This document shows, in pieces, positions 23,781-32,489 of a DNA stretch of 64,000 nt. The notes under the pieces were generated by a model. That model saw only the letters and a program-made list of their open reading frames with translations, did not search any database and was not told where the DNA came from. Numbering within the stretch: position 1 is the stretch's first letter; every line of letters starts with the position of its first letter. The stretch comes from Bdellovibrionales bacterium (lineage in GTDB: Bacteria; Pseudomonadota; Alphaproteobacteria; UBA9219), in NCBI GenBank assembly GCA_041662785.1, contig JBAZRW010000001.1:124001-188000 (forward strand), written 5' to 3'. Made by a program: the position numbers and the translations under genes.

Positions 23781-25148
23781 TTATTTCTGGGACGCGCCAA
23801 AACCAATCCATTTGCCGCGCACCTCATCATAGTGCGTGGAAGGTTGATAGACCTCAACGCGCAGCGCAAGCGCCTCAGCCGTCAACGCGCCAACGGCGGC
23901 CTTGATCTGTAAAATGGCCAAGGCCTCATCATGCTCGGCCTTCACAAGGTTAACCTTGGCATTCAACATCTCTTGCTCGGCGTTCAACACGTCAAGGGTT
24001 GTGCGCGTGCCCGCTTTTCTTTCCTCCTGAACGCCGCGCAGCGCCAGCGCTGTCGCCTCGCCTTCGCTTTTATGCGCTGTAATAGCGGCCCGTGCCGTCA
24101 ACAGGTTTTGCCATGCCCGAACCGCTAGCTCACGCGCTTTATGACGTGCGCCTTCCAGCTCAAGACGCGTTTGCGTCACGGTCTGCCGTGCAGCACGCGT
24201 TTTGGCATAATCCGCGCCAGAGCGATAAAGGGGAATGGTCAGGCGCGCCATAATCGTCGCGTCGTCCTGCCGGTGCGATTGCATAATGCTTTGCTCCCAC
24301 CCGCGCGAGACATCGCCCACCAACGCAATTTCAGGCAGCAAGCTGCCTTCCGCCGCCGTCACGCCGGCTTCAGCCGCATCCTGTCCATGCAACGCCGCTA
24401 GAACGGACGGGTTGTTTTTGACAGCCATCGTGGCGGCCTCATCCGCGCTGTGCGGAAAATCCAAAACCAGTTTGGCGGGAGCCAACACGCCCGCCTGATC
24501 CCCGACCAAGCGCAAAAAAGTGGCGCGATCATTGGCCAAAGCGCCTTCGGCCCTTGTACGCGCCGCAATCGCCGCACTTAGGCGGGCTTCGGATTGGGAG
24601 ACATCCGTCTTGGTGACCTCACCGACATCAAAGCGTCCCGTCGTTTCCTCTAGCTGCTTGCGCAAAATGTCTTCGTTGTTAATTGTCAGATCAAGAACAG
24701 TCTGGCTTTGCGCAACGTCTAGGTACGCCGTAGCCGCCTCAAAAAGAAGCTGCTGTTCGGCCTCTTTCAACTGGGCGCGGCCCGCCAGCACGTTCGCCTC
24801 AGCAGCCTTGACAGCAGCCTCCGTGCGAAAGCCACGAAACACGGGCTGCGTCACGCGAATACCCACATCGCTTGGCGATAAAGACTCATCCCCCGCTAGG
24901 GGGCCACTGGCGATTTTTTGACGAGAAGCGCCCGCGCCCGCCACAGCGTCTACACTAGGCCGCCAGCCGCTTAAGGCCTGAGACACTTGTTCATCCGTGG
25001 CACGAAGCTTGGCTCTGGCCGCCTGCAGATCAGGATTGCTGCGATAAGCCCCCGCCATAGCGTCTTGCAGCGTCTGCGTTACCGCAAACGCCGGTTGAGC
25101 CAAGGAGGAGACAAGCAATCCTGCAACGACAAAAGAGCCAAGACGCAT
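23781..25148 (-). CDS. tolC: TolC-family outer-membrane efflux protein
   Basis: 455 residues. The signal peptide is MRLGSFVVAGLLVSSLAQPAFA. The mature protein has the two OEP repeats: LQDAMAGAYRSNPDLQAARAK at the start and the matching second half from about residue 240 (DEAATMAVKNNPSVLAALHGQ). Such trimers form the outer-membrane duct for RND and type I pumps. It lies 23 bases after the DUF2892 gene, in the leftward transcript facing the MFP-RND operon, so it is likely the channel of that pump. Confidence 0.93.
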   Translation of the reverse strand: MRLGSFVVAGLLVSSLAQPAFAVTQTLQDAMAGAYRSNPDLQAARAKLRATDEQVSQALSGWRPSVDAVAGAGASRQKIASGPLAGDESLSPSDVGIRVTQPVFRGFRTEAAVKAAEANVLAGRAQLKEAEQQLLFEAATAYLDVAQSQTVLDLTINNEDILRKQLEETTGRFDVGEVTKTDVSQSEARLSAAIAARTRAEGALANDRATFLRLVGDQAGVLAPAKLVLDFPHSADEAATMAVKNNPSVLAALHGQDAAEAGVTAAEGSLLPEIALVGDVSRGWEQSIMQSHRQDDATIMARLTIPLYRSGADYAKTRAARQTVTQTRLELEGARHKARELAVRAWQNLLTARAAITAHKSEGEATALALRGVQEERKAGTRTTLDVLNAEQEMLNAKVNLVKAEHDEALAILQIKAAVGALTAEALALRVEVYQPSTHYDEVRGKWIGFGASQK

Positions 25149-25171
25149 GAAGAAATCCTTTTAGGGGTTCT

Positions 25172-25378
25172 TTATTCTGAAAAGAGAGGCGCGGACTTAA
25201 GCCCAAGCTTCTTGAGCACAATCGCGGCCGGACAAAAACCAGTAAACACAAACTGGATCATATTGATCGAGACAAAGAAGGGCAGAAGCTGCCACCAAGG
25301 ACTGACCAAGACGGACAAAACAATGCCAAGCAGAACAACAGAGCCAGCGAGCAACATCACAGCGCGTTCAACAGTCAT
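25172..25378 (-). CDS. DUF2892 (YgaP transmembrane-type) small membrane protein
   Basis: 68 residues with two membrane segments (MLLAGSVVLLGIVLSVLV and LLPFFVSINMIQFVFTGFC) and the family signature FTGFCPAAIVLKKLG. This is the membrane part of E. coli YgaP, whose rhodanese domain handles persulfide sulfur. In E. coli ygaP is cotranscribed with the ArsR-type repressor ygaV, and here the gene likewise follows an arsR gene with a 4-base overlap. No rhodanese domain is fused. Confidence 0.88.
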   Translation of the reverse strand: MTVERAVMLLAGSVVLLGIVLSVLVSPWWQLLPFFVSINMIQFVFTGFCPAAIVLKKLGLKSAPLFSE

Positions 25379-25704
25379 GATCGTTTCCTTTTTGTTGGGG
25401 GTTTAGAGGGACAATAAAGAGAATATAGCTGCTTAACCACGCGACCTGCATGATCGTCCAGAAGCCGATAATAGATCGTTTGCGACTCACGCCGCGTGGC
25501 CACGATAGCATCTTTCCGCAAACGCGCCAAATGCTGTGATAAAGAGGACTGATTGATGCCGAGCGTCTTTTCAAGCGTGCCCACCGAGCATTCGCCTTCA
25601 TGCAAACGGCACAAAATCATAAGCCTGTGTGCGTTTGAAAGGCTTTTCATCAAGGCCGCGACGCGGCCCGCCTGCTGCCCGAACTCTTGTGTGTTTATAT
25701 TCAT
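25375..25704 (-). CDS. ArsR-family repressor of the SqrR/BigR/YgaV persulfide-sensor type
   Basis: 109 residues from the ATG at 25704. A longer open frame crossing the promoter is rejected. Winged helix: LSNAHRLMILCRLHEGECSV, recognition helix NQSSLSQHLARLRK, wing VATRRESQTIYYRL. Cys32 (LILC-type position) and Cys98 (LYC) are 66 residues apart, the spacing of the two sensor cysteines in SqrR (41/107) and BigR (42/108). An extra Cys39 is present. Known members release DNA when the pair forms a polysulfide link. It overlaps the DUF2892 gene by 4 bases. A TTAGC-N4-GCTAA palindrome upstream is the likely operator. Confidence 0.9.
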   Translation of the reverse strand: MNINTQEFGQQAGRVAALMKSLSNAHRLMILCRLHEGECSVGTLEKTLGINQSSLSQHLARLRKDAIVATRRESQTIYYRLLDDHAGRVVKQLYSLYCPSKPPTKRKRS

Positions 25705-25714
25705 AGGTTCTAAT

Positions 25715-25750
25715 TTAGCGCTTGCTAATGTTTCTGTCAAGAGGCATAAT
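25715..25750 (+). promoter_or_regulatory. Divergent operator/promoter between arsR and the efflux operon
   Basis: The palindrome TTAGCGCTTGCTAA (25715-25728) overlaps a -35-like TTGCTA (25723-25728), with CATAAT 16 bases downstream (25745-25750) as the -10 for the rightward MFP gene. A repressor bound here could shut both directions. GAAGGAGA precedes the MFP start. Confidence 0.7.
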
Positions 25751-25773
25751 CCCCTATCTGAAGGAGACTGCCC

Positions 25774-26745
25774 ATGAATCGCTTTATTCTTTTTGCAAGT
25801 TTGTCGCTTACCCTTTTTGCTTCTGGTGCACAGGCGCAAGAGTTCACGGTTCATCCGTCGATGGTCGATGACCTTAAAGCCGTTATTGCGACCATTGAGT
25901 CCGTGCGTGAGGTTCAGGCCCGCGCCCGTATCAACGGCACGCTAAGCCTTGTTACCGTTAAAGAAGGGGATCACGTCAAGGCAGGCGACAGAATCGCCGT
26001 CGTGGGCGACCCCAAACTGGCCATCAAAGGTCAAGGGCTTGATGCCCGCATCTTGGGGGCACAATCCGCCTATGATAAAGCGAAGCTTGATTTCGCCCGC
26101 GCCAGCGAGCTTCGCCAATCGGGCTATGGCACGCAAGCCAAGCTGGATGAAGCCCGCGCCAATCTGGAAATAGCACAACACAATCTGGACGCTGCCAAGT
26201 CCGAGAAGCAAGAGGTCGCGCAGCAAGCCACAGAAGGCGCTGTTCTAGCCCCCAATGCCGGACGCATCCTAACCGTTCCCGTATCCGTTGGCAGCGTCGT
26301 GATGGCGGGGGAAACTATTGCCACGCTTTCCCAAGAAAATTACATTCTGCGCCTTGATCTGCCAGAGCGGCACGCGCGCTTTATCCAAGCGGGTGACACG
26401 GTTCAGATTGGCGCGCGAGGGCTGGGAACGCAATGCACCGAAGCCATGAAAACAGGGACGGTTCGCCTTGTTTATCCTGAAATCAAATACGGGCGGGTGA
26501 TTGCGGATGTGACGGCCTCAGACCTTGGCGATTATTTCGTGGGCGAGCGCACACGCGTTTATGTCGCAACAGGGCAACGCGCCGCCATGATGGTTCCCCA
26601 AGAATACCTTTTTAGGCGCGCTGGCGTTTCCTTCCTGAAACTCAAGGGTGGAAATGAAATTGCCGTGCAGGCGGGGACAACGCAAGAAGACAAGGTCGAG
26701 ATTCTCTCCGGCCTTAACGATGGCGATGTTGTGGTGCAACCATGA
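25774..26745 (+). CDS. RND efflux membrane-fusion protein
   Basis: 323 residues with signal peptide MNRFILFASLSLTLFASGAQAQ. The lipoyl-like halves (ARINGTLSLVTVKEGDHVKAGDRIAVV and LAPNAGRILTVPVSVGSVVMAGETIATL) flank a short coiled-coil hairpin (residues of about 85-150). A beta-barrel domain follows. It is shorter than AcrA-type proteins (about 400 aa). It links the inner-membrane pump to TolC. The stop overlaps the pump start by 4 bases. Its promoter lies in the shared arsR intergenic region. Confidence 0.93.
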   Translation: MNRFILFASLSLTLFASGAQAQEFTVHPSMVDDLKAVIATIESVREVQARARINGTLSLVTVKEGDHVKAGDRIAVVGDPKLAIKGQGLDARILGAQSAYDKAKLDFARASELRQSGYGTQAKLDEARANLEIAQHNLDAAKSEKQEVAQQATEGAVLAPNAGRILTVPVSVGSVVMAGETIATLSQENYILRLDLPERHARFIQAGDTVQIGARGLGTQCTEAMKTGTVRLVYPEIKYGRVIADVTASDLGDYFVGERTRVYVATGQRAAMMVPQEYLFRRAGVSFLKLKGGNEIAVQAGTTQEDKVEILSGLNDGDVVVQP

Positions 26746-29700
26746 GAGTCGGTCTTTCCGGTCGCCTGACCCAAGTTTTTATCCAATCACCGCTCTCGCC
26801 GCTCTTGCTACTGGCGTCGTTGGCTGTCGGCTTTTTGGCACTTCAATCCCTTCCGCGTGAGGAAGAGCCGCAAATCAGCGTCCCGATGGTCGATATCATG
26901 ATCAACACCAACGGCTACAAAGCCGCTGACGCCGTTGAGCTGGTCACGCGCCCGCTGGAAGATATCGTCAAAGGCATTGAGGCCGTCGAGCATGTCTATT
27001 CCCAAACGGAAGACGACCACATCCTGACCACCGCGCGGTTTCTGCCCGGAACCGACCAAGACACGGCCATTTTGCGCATTCAGGAAAAAATCAACGCGAA
27101 TATCCATAGTTTGCCCCAAGGCATTCCTGCTCCCGCCATTATTGGGCATGGCATCAACGATATCGCGATCCTATCGCTGACCCTTTCTGCCAAGCAGGAA
27201 AGCGCGGCGCGATGGGATGACAATGGTCTTTATCAGATTGCCTTAGAAGTCCTGCATGAGCTGGACAAAACCGACAATGTCGGCCTGAATTATATTGTGG
27301 GGGGAAGTCCCAACCAAGTTCGCATCGAACCTGATCCCGAAAAGCTTGCTCTGTATGGTGTGACGCTCAACCAGCTGGTCGAAAAGCTCACGAACGCCAA
27401 TCGCTCGTTTCAGGTTGGCGCTTTCAACCAAATGAACCGCCACACGCCAATCGTCGCAGGGCAAACACTACAAGGCGTTCCCGATATCGGCCTTCTTCTA
27501 TTGACCACACGCGATGGTCGCCCCATTTATGTCAAGGACGTGTCCACCGTCACCGTAGGCGGCGCGCAAACGGACGCGCGTGTGTGGACCTTTTCGCGTG
27601 ACGACTCCGGCAATCTGTCGCGCCGTCCTGCTGTCACCCTTGCCTTCGCCAAACGCAAAGGCGCTAACGCCGTTATTGTAGCCGATGATCTTCTGAAGCG
27701 TCTGGAAACCCTAAAAGGCCATGTCATCCCCGAAAGCATCACGCTGGCGGTGACCCGCAATTATGGTGAGACCGCCACGGAAAAAGCCGACGAACTTCTT
27801 TTCCATCTTTTTCTGGCGACCATTACCATTGTGGCCCTAATTACATGGATGATTGGCTGGCGTGAGGGCCTTGTGGTCATGGTTGTCATTCCAACCACCA
27901 TTTTGCTCACACTCTTCGCCTCGTGGTTGATGGGCTATACGATCAATCGCGTGAGCCTGTTCGCATTAATCTTCTCCATCGGCATCCTTGTCGATGATGC
28001 CATTGTGATTGTCGAAAACATCGTGCGCCGCTGGCGACTGGACAAAGGCGCCGACCTTGTTGAAACCGCCGTCGACGCCGTTTCCGAAGTCGGCAATCCG
28101 ACGATTGTCGCGACGCTGACCATCGTGGCCGCGCTTTTGCCGATGATGTTTGTCTCTGGCATGATGGGGCCTTATATGAGTCCCATTCCCGCCAACGCCT
28201 CGATGGCCATGCTATTTTCGTTTTTTGTAGCCGAAATTATCACGCCTTGGCTTCTTCTTAAAATATCCGGTAAGTATTTTACTTCTCTATCCGCTGAAGA
28301 GAGCGATCATACACACGACAAGCTCCATCGTTTTTATGAACGCATCGCTCGGCCTCTGCTCGCAGACAAGAAAAAGGCCAAACGCTTTGTCCTGTATGTT
28401 GCGGGGGCGACGGTGGTGGCTTGTTTGATGTTTCCGCTTAAGGTCGTGACGGTCAAGCTCTTGCCTTTTGACAACAAGTCCGAAATGCAGATCATCGTTG
28501 ACCTCCCCAAAGGATCCACCCTTGAGGCAACCGACCGCGTTCTAGCAACCACGGCAGAAAAGCTTAAAGACCTGCCAGAGATGACCTCGTTTCAGGCCTA
28601 TGTCGGAACGGCCACGCCATTCAACTTTAACGGCCTTGTCCGTCACGCCTTTCTTCGCAATCAACCCGAACAGGGCGATTTGCAAATCAACCTGCTGCCC
28701 AAGGCAGAGCGTTCACGCGCTAGCCACACCATCGCTCTCGACGTGCGCGAGCGCCTTAAAGCCATGACCTTTCCCGAAGGCACTGTCGTCAAAGTGGTTG
28801 AGGTTCCGCCCGGCCCGCCCGTTTTGGCAACCCTGCTCGCCGAAATTTATGGCCCTGATGCGGATTCGCGCCGCGCCATGGCCACCAAAGTGCGCGAGGC
28901 CTTTAAGGCCAATGACTTTATCACAGACATTGACAACGTCTTTGACAAGCGAAGCGAGCGGATGCGCTTTTCAATCAATCAGGAAAATCTTGAATACTAC
29001 GGCGTTGAAGAACAGGCCGTATACGACACGCTGGCGGGCATTACGGGCGGAGTCAAAATCGGCTATTCCCAGCGCGGCGAAGGATCACGGCCACTCGACA
29101 TTACGCTGAAGATGCCCAAAAGCGGCGAATGGTTTGGCGAGAGGATTCTCTCTACGCCCGTTCCTGCTGGTGGCACGAAACGCGAAGGCCGCAATGTCGA
29201 GCTTGGCGATGTCGTGACTATAAGCAAGGAGCCAGCCTCTTTCCCCATCTATCGCCGCGACGGACGCTTTGCCGAAATGGTGTCCGCCGAATTGGCAGGA
29301 CGCTATGAAGCGCCTCTTTACGGCATGCTGGCGGTGCAAAGCAGTCTGGATGAGATCATCCCCGATGAGGCCCAGCGCCCCGTCATTCGCTATCATGGAC
29401 AGCCCTTGGATGAATCCAAGCCGACGCTGTTATGGGATGGCGAGTGGGAGATCACCTACGTCACCTTCCGCGACATGGGCGCTGCGTTCTTTGTCGCGAT
29501 TATGGGTATCTATCTGCTTGTTGTGGGGCTGTTCCGCTCGTTCCTTGTCCCGCTTGTCATTATGGTCCCCGTGCCGCTTACACTGATCGGTATTGTCTTG
29601 GGTCACGCCCTATTTGGGGCGCCCTTCACAGCAACCTCGATGATCGGCTTTATCGCGCTGGCGGGCATTATCGTGCGCAATTCGATCCTGCTGGTCGATT

Positions 29701-29948
29701 TTATTCGCCATTTGCGCGCCGAGGGCATGCCCTTGCGGCAAGCCCTCCTCGAAGCCAGCCTTATCCGCCTTCGCCCGATTGTTTTGACGGCGGCGGCGGC
29801 TATGATCGGCGCGGCCTTTATCCTCACCGATCCTATTTTTCAAGGTCTGGCGATCTCTCTTGTCTTTGGTCTGGCCAGCGCGACGGCACTAACGCTTTTG
29901 GTGATCCCCGCGCTCTATATCTGGCAAAGCAAAGAGATCGATGTCTAA
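26742..29948 (+). CDS. RND-family efflux pump, inner-membrane permease
   Basis: 1068 residues, full length for the AcrB/HAE superfamily. The first membrane segment (SPLLLLASLAVGFLALQSLPREEEPQ) is followed by the porter domain, and the motif GTDQDTAILRIQEKINA is typical. The fourth membrane segment contains the proton-relay pair Asp418-Asp419 (SIGILVDDAIVIVENI). The C-terminal half repeats the layout. The EEEPQISVPMVDI start resembles pumps annotated as heavy-metal or multidrug type, but the substrate is unknown. The neighbouring persulfide-type ArsR suggests a link to sulfur or electrophile stress. Confidence 0.95.
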   Translation: MRVGLSGRLTQVFIQSPLSPLLLLASLAVGFLALQSLPREEEPQISVPMVDIMINTNGYKAADAVELVTRPLEDIVKGIEAVEHVYSQTEDDHILTTARFLPGTDQDTAILRIQEKINANIHSLPQGIPAPAIIGHGINDIAILSLTLSAKQESAARWDDNGLYQIALEVLHELDKTDNVGLNYIVGGSPNQVRIEPDPEKLALYGVTLNQLVEKLTNANRSFQVGAFNQMNRHTPIVAGQTLQGVPDIGLLLLTTRDGRPIYVKDVSTVTVGGAQTDARVWTFSRDDSGNLSRRPAVTLAFAKRKGANAVIVADDLLKRLETLKGHVIPESITLAVTRNYGETATEKADELLFHLFLATITIVALITWMIGWREGLVVMVVIPTTILLTLFASWLMGYTINRVSLFALIFSIGILVDDAIVIVENIVRRWRLDKGADLVETAVDAVSEVGNPTIVATLTIVAALLPMMFVSGMMGPYMSPIPANASMAMLFSFFVAEIITPWLLLKISGKYFTSLSAEESDHTHDKLHRFYERIARPLLADKKKAKRFVLYVAGATVVACLMFPLKVVTVKLLPFDNKSEMQIIVDLPKGSTLEATDRVLATTAEKLKDLPEMTSFQAYVGTATPFNFNGLVRHAFLRNQPEQGDLQINLLPKAERSRASHTIALDVRERLKAMTFPEGTVVKVVEVPPGPPVLATLLAEIYGPDADSRRAMATKVREAFKANDFITDIDNVFDKRSERMRFSINQENLEYYGVEEQAVYDTLAGITGGVKIGYSQRGEGSRPLDITLKMPKSGEWFGERILSTPVPAGGTKREGRNVELGDVVTISKEPASFPIYRRDGRFAEMVSAELAGRYEAPLYGMLAVQSSLDEIIPDEAQRPVIRYHGQPLDESKPTLLWDGEWEITYVTFRDMGAAFFVAIMGIYLLVVGLFRSFLVPLVIMVPVPLTLIGIVLGHALFGAPFTATSMIGFIALAGIIVRNSILLVDFIRHLRAEGMPLRQALLEASLIRLRPIVLTAAAAMIGAAFILTDPIFQGLAISLVFGLASATALTLLVIPALYIWQSKEIDV

Positions 29949-30567
29949 CGTGCTGGCCTCTCACCCCCTTTATCATGAGGCAGCCAAGAGCCTTCAAGAA
30001 AGGCTGCGCGATGTTCATCTCCCCTTTCCGTTGCGCCATGAATGGCAGGGGCAAGACCAAGACAACATCGCTCCAGCCTCACAGGATCTGATTACCGCTT
30101 GCCTCTCGCTGACACCCGCAAGCGATTGGACGCAAGAGCTAAGCTCTATTTATGCGGCGCTGAAAGCCGAAGGCCTCTTTCTGGGTGTCATCTTGAGCGG
30201 CGAGTCCTTGCACGAATTGCGCGCCTGCCTGATTGAGGCCGAGAGCGCCGTGGCGGGCGGCGCAAGCCCACGCCTTTACACGATGCCCGATCCGCAAAGC
30301 TTGGGCCGCGCTTTACTAACGACAGGTTTCACCCTGCCCGTCGTGGACACGCAGCGTGTGACCTTGGTCTATGACGATCTTTATGCGCTGCTGCGCGAGT
30401 TGCAGGAGGCACGCTGCACGCCGCCCCTGCCAGAGCGCTCGCGCTGTTTCACGCGCCGCGCTGTTTTTGAAAAGGCCAATAAGATTTACGCCGAGCGCCA
30501 CAGCGCGGCAGGCGGCGGCATCACCACCACCCTCGACCTTGTTTTTCTGCATGGCTGGAAGGAATAG
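29941..30567 (+). CDS. N-terminally truncated BioC/NDUFAF5-like methyltransferase
   Basis: 208 residues. The part from about residue 50 follows the family of SAM-dependent methyltransferases related to BioC and mitochondrial NDUFAF5: QDLITACLSLTPASDWTQELSSIYAALKAEGLFLGVILSGESLHELR, then GGASPRLYTMPD, GFTLPVVDTQRVTLVYDD and the end IYAERHSAAGGGITTTLDLVFLHGW. Relatives are near 300 residues. The first 90 or so, including the SAM-binding GxGxG motif, are absent. It overlaps the pump gene by 8 bases and converges on trmB with 3 bases between stops. It may be a non-catalytic remnant or a scaffold protein. Confidence 0.8.
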   Translation: MSNVLASHPLYHEAAKSLQERLRDVHLPFPLRHEWQGQDQDNIAPASQDLITACLSLTPASDWTQELSSIYAALKAEGLFLGVILSGESLHELRACLIEAESAVAGGASPRLYTMPDPQSLGRALLTTGFTLPVVDTQRVTLVYDDLYALLRELQEARCTPPLPERSRCFTRRAVFEKANKIYAERHSAAGGGITTTLDLVFLHGWKE

Positions 30568-30570
30568 GGG

Positions 30571-31254
30571 CTAAACGCGCTTATAAACCAAATACGTAGG
30601 CGTGCGGCCTGCGGCGATACCCTTTTGCTCATAGCGCGTGGGAACCCAATCGGCGGGAGCCTGCGGCCCGTCATAAACGCAAGCAAAGGACGGGTGCGCG
30701 TTCGTCTGCTCACGCATCCACTGCGCCAGCGCCGCCACATCGGTGGCAAGGCGCAACTGCCCGCCCGCTGTTAAAACGCGCGCAAGACGATCTAGATTTT
30801 CTTTCCCGATAAAACGACGCTCGGCATGGCGCGTTTTGGGCCACGGATCGGCATACAGAACAAAACACATATCAAGGCAAGCGTCCGGCAGTGCGTCCAA
30901 TAAAACCCGCGCATCGTCGGGATAAACGCGCACATTCTTTAAATCCTGCGCCTCAATCTGCGTCAAAAGCTTCGCCACGCCGTTAACAAAAGGCTCACAC
31001 CCCATAAAGCCAACGGAAGGGTTAGCCGCCGCCTGCGCCGCCAAATGCTCACCCCCGCCAAAGCCAATCTCAAGGCGTACGGCTTCAGGCACGGCGTCAA
31101 ATAGGGCGAAGGGATCAACGCGCCCGCCTTCACCTATCGTAATCGCCACGCGCGGCAACAGCGTTTCCATCAGCGAGACGCGCCCCGCCCGCAAAGGGCG
31201 GCCCTTGCGACGACCAAAAAGGCGTTTCGGTGATGTTTTTATCTGCTCTGCCAT
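30571..31254 (-). CDS. trmB: tRNA (guanine-46 N7)-methyltransferase
   Basis: 227 residues. The SAM site is LEIGFGGGEHLAAQA. The catalytic region is LYADPWPKTRHAERRFI (D-PWPK-H family pattern). The C-terminal TRYEQKGIAAGRTPTYLVYKR is typical. It makes m7G46 in the tRNA variable loop. In many alphaproteobacteria trmB follows metK directly. Here two small AT-rich genes lie between them on the opposite strand, so the usual metK-trmB unit is broken. Confidence 0.95.
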   Translation of the reverse strand: MAEQIKTSPKRLFGRRKGRPLRAGRVSLMETLLPRVAITIGEGGRVDPFALFDAVPEAVRLEIGFGGGEHLAAQAAANPSVGFMGCEPFVNGVAKLLTQIEAQDLKNVRVYPDDARVLLDALPDACLDMCFVLYADPWPKTRHAERRFIGKENLDRLARVLTAGGQLRLATDVAALAQWMREQTNAHPSFACVYDGPQAPADWVPTRYEQKGIAAGRTPTYLVYKRV

Positions 31255-31340
31255 TATTCATTAACCATAGAAAAAAGTTGCGCCCGCCATCGGATTATTT
31301 GCATTATCACGCCATGCCAATTTTTGAAAAGGATATAATC

Positions 31341-31835
31341 ATGCCCTTACAGATTCATTCCAATACCTCCTTTCCCTACGCATCGTTTTTGTATAAAACC
31401 TATAGGCACAAAGGATTTCCTGTTGTCCGATCATGGGGGATCACTCTGGATTATGGTTATGAAACGAAGTTTGTTGCAATTCGTCGTAATATCCTCAATA
31501 TACACAAAAGCGCAAGCCGTGATGTTTGTCTGAACCGCACTCAGAAATGGCTTAAACGGATAGACTTTGAACAAACACACCCTGCAGCTAAGCGCGTACC
31601 ATTGACACCAAAAGAGCTAGAAGAACATTTGCTTGTTCAAAATCTGGCCTTTGTTCAAACGGTTCTTAAGTTCTTTAATCTTTCAGAATCCATATCATTA
31701 AAAGAACCTCTCTATTCTGCTGTTATCCGCGTCCAAGAAAAACAGAAGGAGGCGATTAGTAGGCACCTTAAACGATATAACAGTGTTCTGTGTCCCTATC
31801 GTTCAACCTACCCCGCTTTTATCCCAGCCCCATAA
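31341..31835 (+). CDS. Unknown AT-rich gene product
   Basis: 164 residues from the ATG at 31341, preceded by AAAAGGA 7 bases upstream. The frame is open further back but would overlap trmB. The protein is basic, with no signal peptide or membrane segment. A central helical part (RVPLTPKELEEHLLVQNLAFVQTVLKFFNLSES) and a Tyr/Arg-rich end (HLKRYNSVLCPYRSTYP) are visible. A stable hairpin (31841-31870) follows the stop. The composition differs from trmB and metK, which suggests later insertion. Function unknown. Confidence 0.65.
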   Translation: MPLQIHSNTSFPYASFLYKTYRHKGFPVVRSWGITLDYGYETKFVAIRRNILNIHKSASRDVCLNRTQKWLKRIDFEQTHPAAKRVPLTPKELEEHLLVQNLAFVQTVLKFFNLSESISLKEPLYSAVIRVQEKQKEAISRHLKRYNSVLCPYRSTYPAFIPAP

Positions 31836-32134
31836 ACAAACGGCATTCAGGAGATTACCCCTGAATGCCGCATATCCCCAACCCAAACCCTTTCCTTGAT
31901 TTTTTTGACACGGTTTACAAAAAAAATCTAAAAAATAATACAACGTTATTGACCAACAAAAAAGTCTTTGTATATCATGCCATCATGACGATGAAGAAAA
32001 CCTTTTCTGTTTCCATTATTTTGAGCCCCGTCTCTGGGGTCGCCCTTATTGTGCGCTAAGCGCACATTCATATCCACCTCCCCCTAAAATTCCTGAAGAT
32101 GCCATAAAACCTTTTAAAAAAGGAGGATCGAGCC
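31836..32134. other. Gap with hairpin and possible promoter
   Basis: The perfect 11-bp stem CGGCATTCAGG/CCTGAATGCCG at 31841-31870 lacks a T-run but probably ends or stabilises the upstream transcript. TTGACC near 31950 with TATCAT 18 bases on could be a promoter for the next gene. GTGCGC/GCGCAC forms a small palindrome near 32050. A 64-codon frame here lacks a ribosome-binding site and is not called. Confidence 0.6.
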
Positions 32135-32407
32135 ATGTCCAGCCCGAACACAACGGACACGCCGCAGAACCATTGCACAAGGCCCCAAAAGGCCGAGATC
32201 AAGAACGCTGGCTATAAACTGGTAAAAACAAAGGGTGGGGTTCTTTGGCCAATCGTCAATTTAGAGGACTTGTTTGTCCCCAACCCAGAGGCGGCCATCC
32301 AGAAATGGGCAGAGACCCACAACATTAAACCCGCCAAACCCAAACGGAGATCAAACAAAGCTTTTGTTCAGGATCGCCGTAGCTTTTGTGTTTACGAATG
32401 TTGGTAG
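32135..32407 (+). CDS. Small unknown protein
   Basis: 90 residues with a strong AAAGGAGG ribosome-binding site. It starts polar (MSSPNTTDTPQNHCTRPQKAEI). A short mixed core (GYKLVKTKGGVLWPIVNLEDLFVPNPEAAIQKWAET) leads to a basic tail (KPAKPKRRSNKAF) and ends CVYECW. No known domain is recognised. It lies between trmB and metK on the opposite strand. The final Cys and Trp residues are unusual but nothing can be concluded from them. Confidence 0.6.
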   Translation: MSSPNTTDTPQNHCTRPQKAEIKNAGYKLVKTKGGVLWPIVNLEDLFVPNPEAAIQKWAETHNIKPAKPKRRSNKAFVQDRRSFCVYECW

Positions 32408-32424
32408 GGTATGATTTTCTCTCT

Positions 32425-32467
32425 CCAAGGCGAAGCTCGATGCATAAAAGCTAGAGCAACGCCTTGG
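32425..32467. terminator. Hairpin between convergent genes
   Basis: CCAAGGCG and CGCCTTGG pair perfectly, with GCTC/GAGC pairing inside. No long T-run follows on either strand, so termination is only likely. It separates the small unknown gene from the 3' end of metK. Confidence 0.45.
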
Positions 32468-32489
32468 TTTGAGAAAAGACTGCAATCCC

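Noticed and set aside
31865..32059. 64-codon frame and an internal short frame starting MTMKK
   Set aside because: No ribosome-binding site for either start. It is probably leader DNA with a promoter, though a small peptide cannot be excluded.
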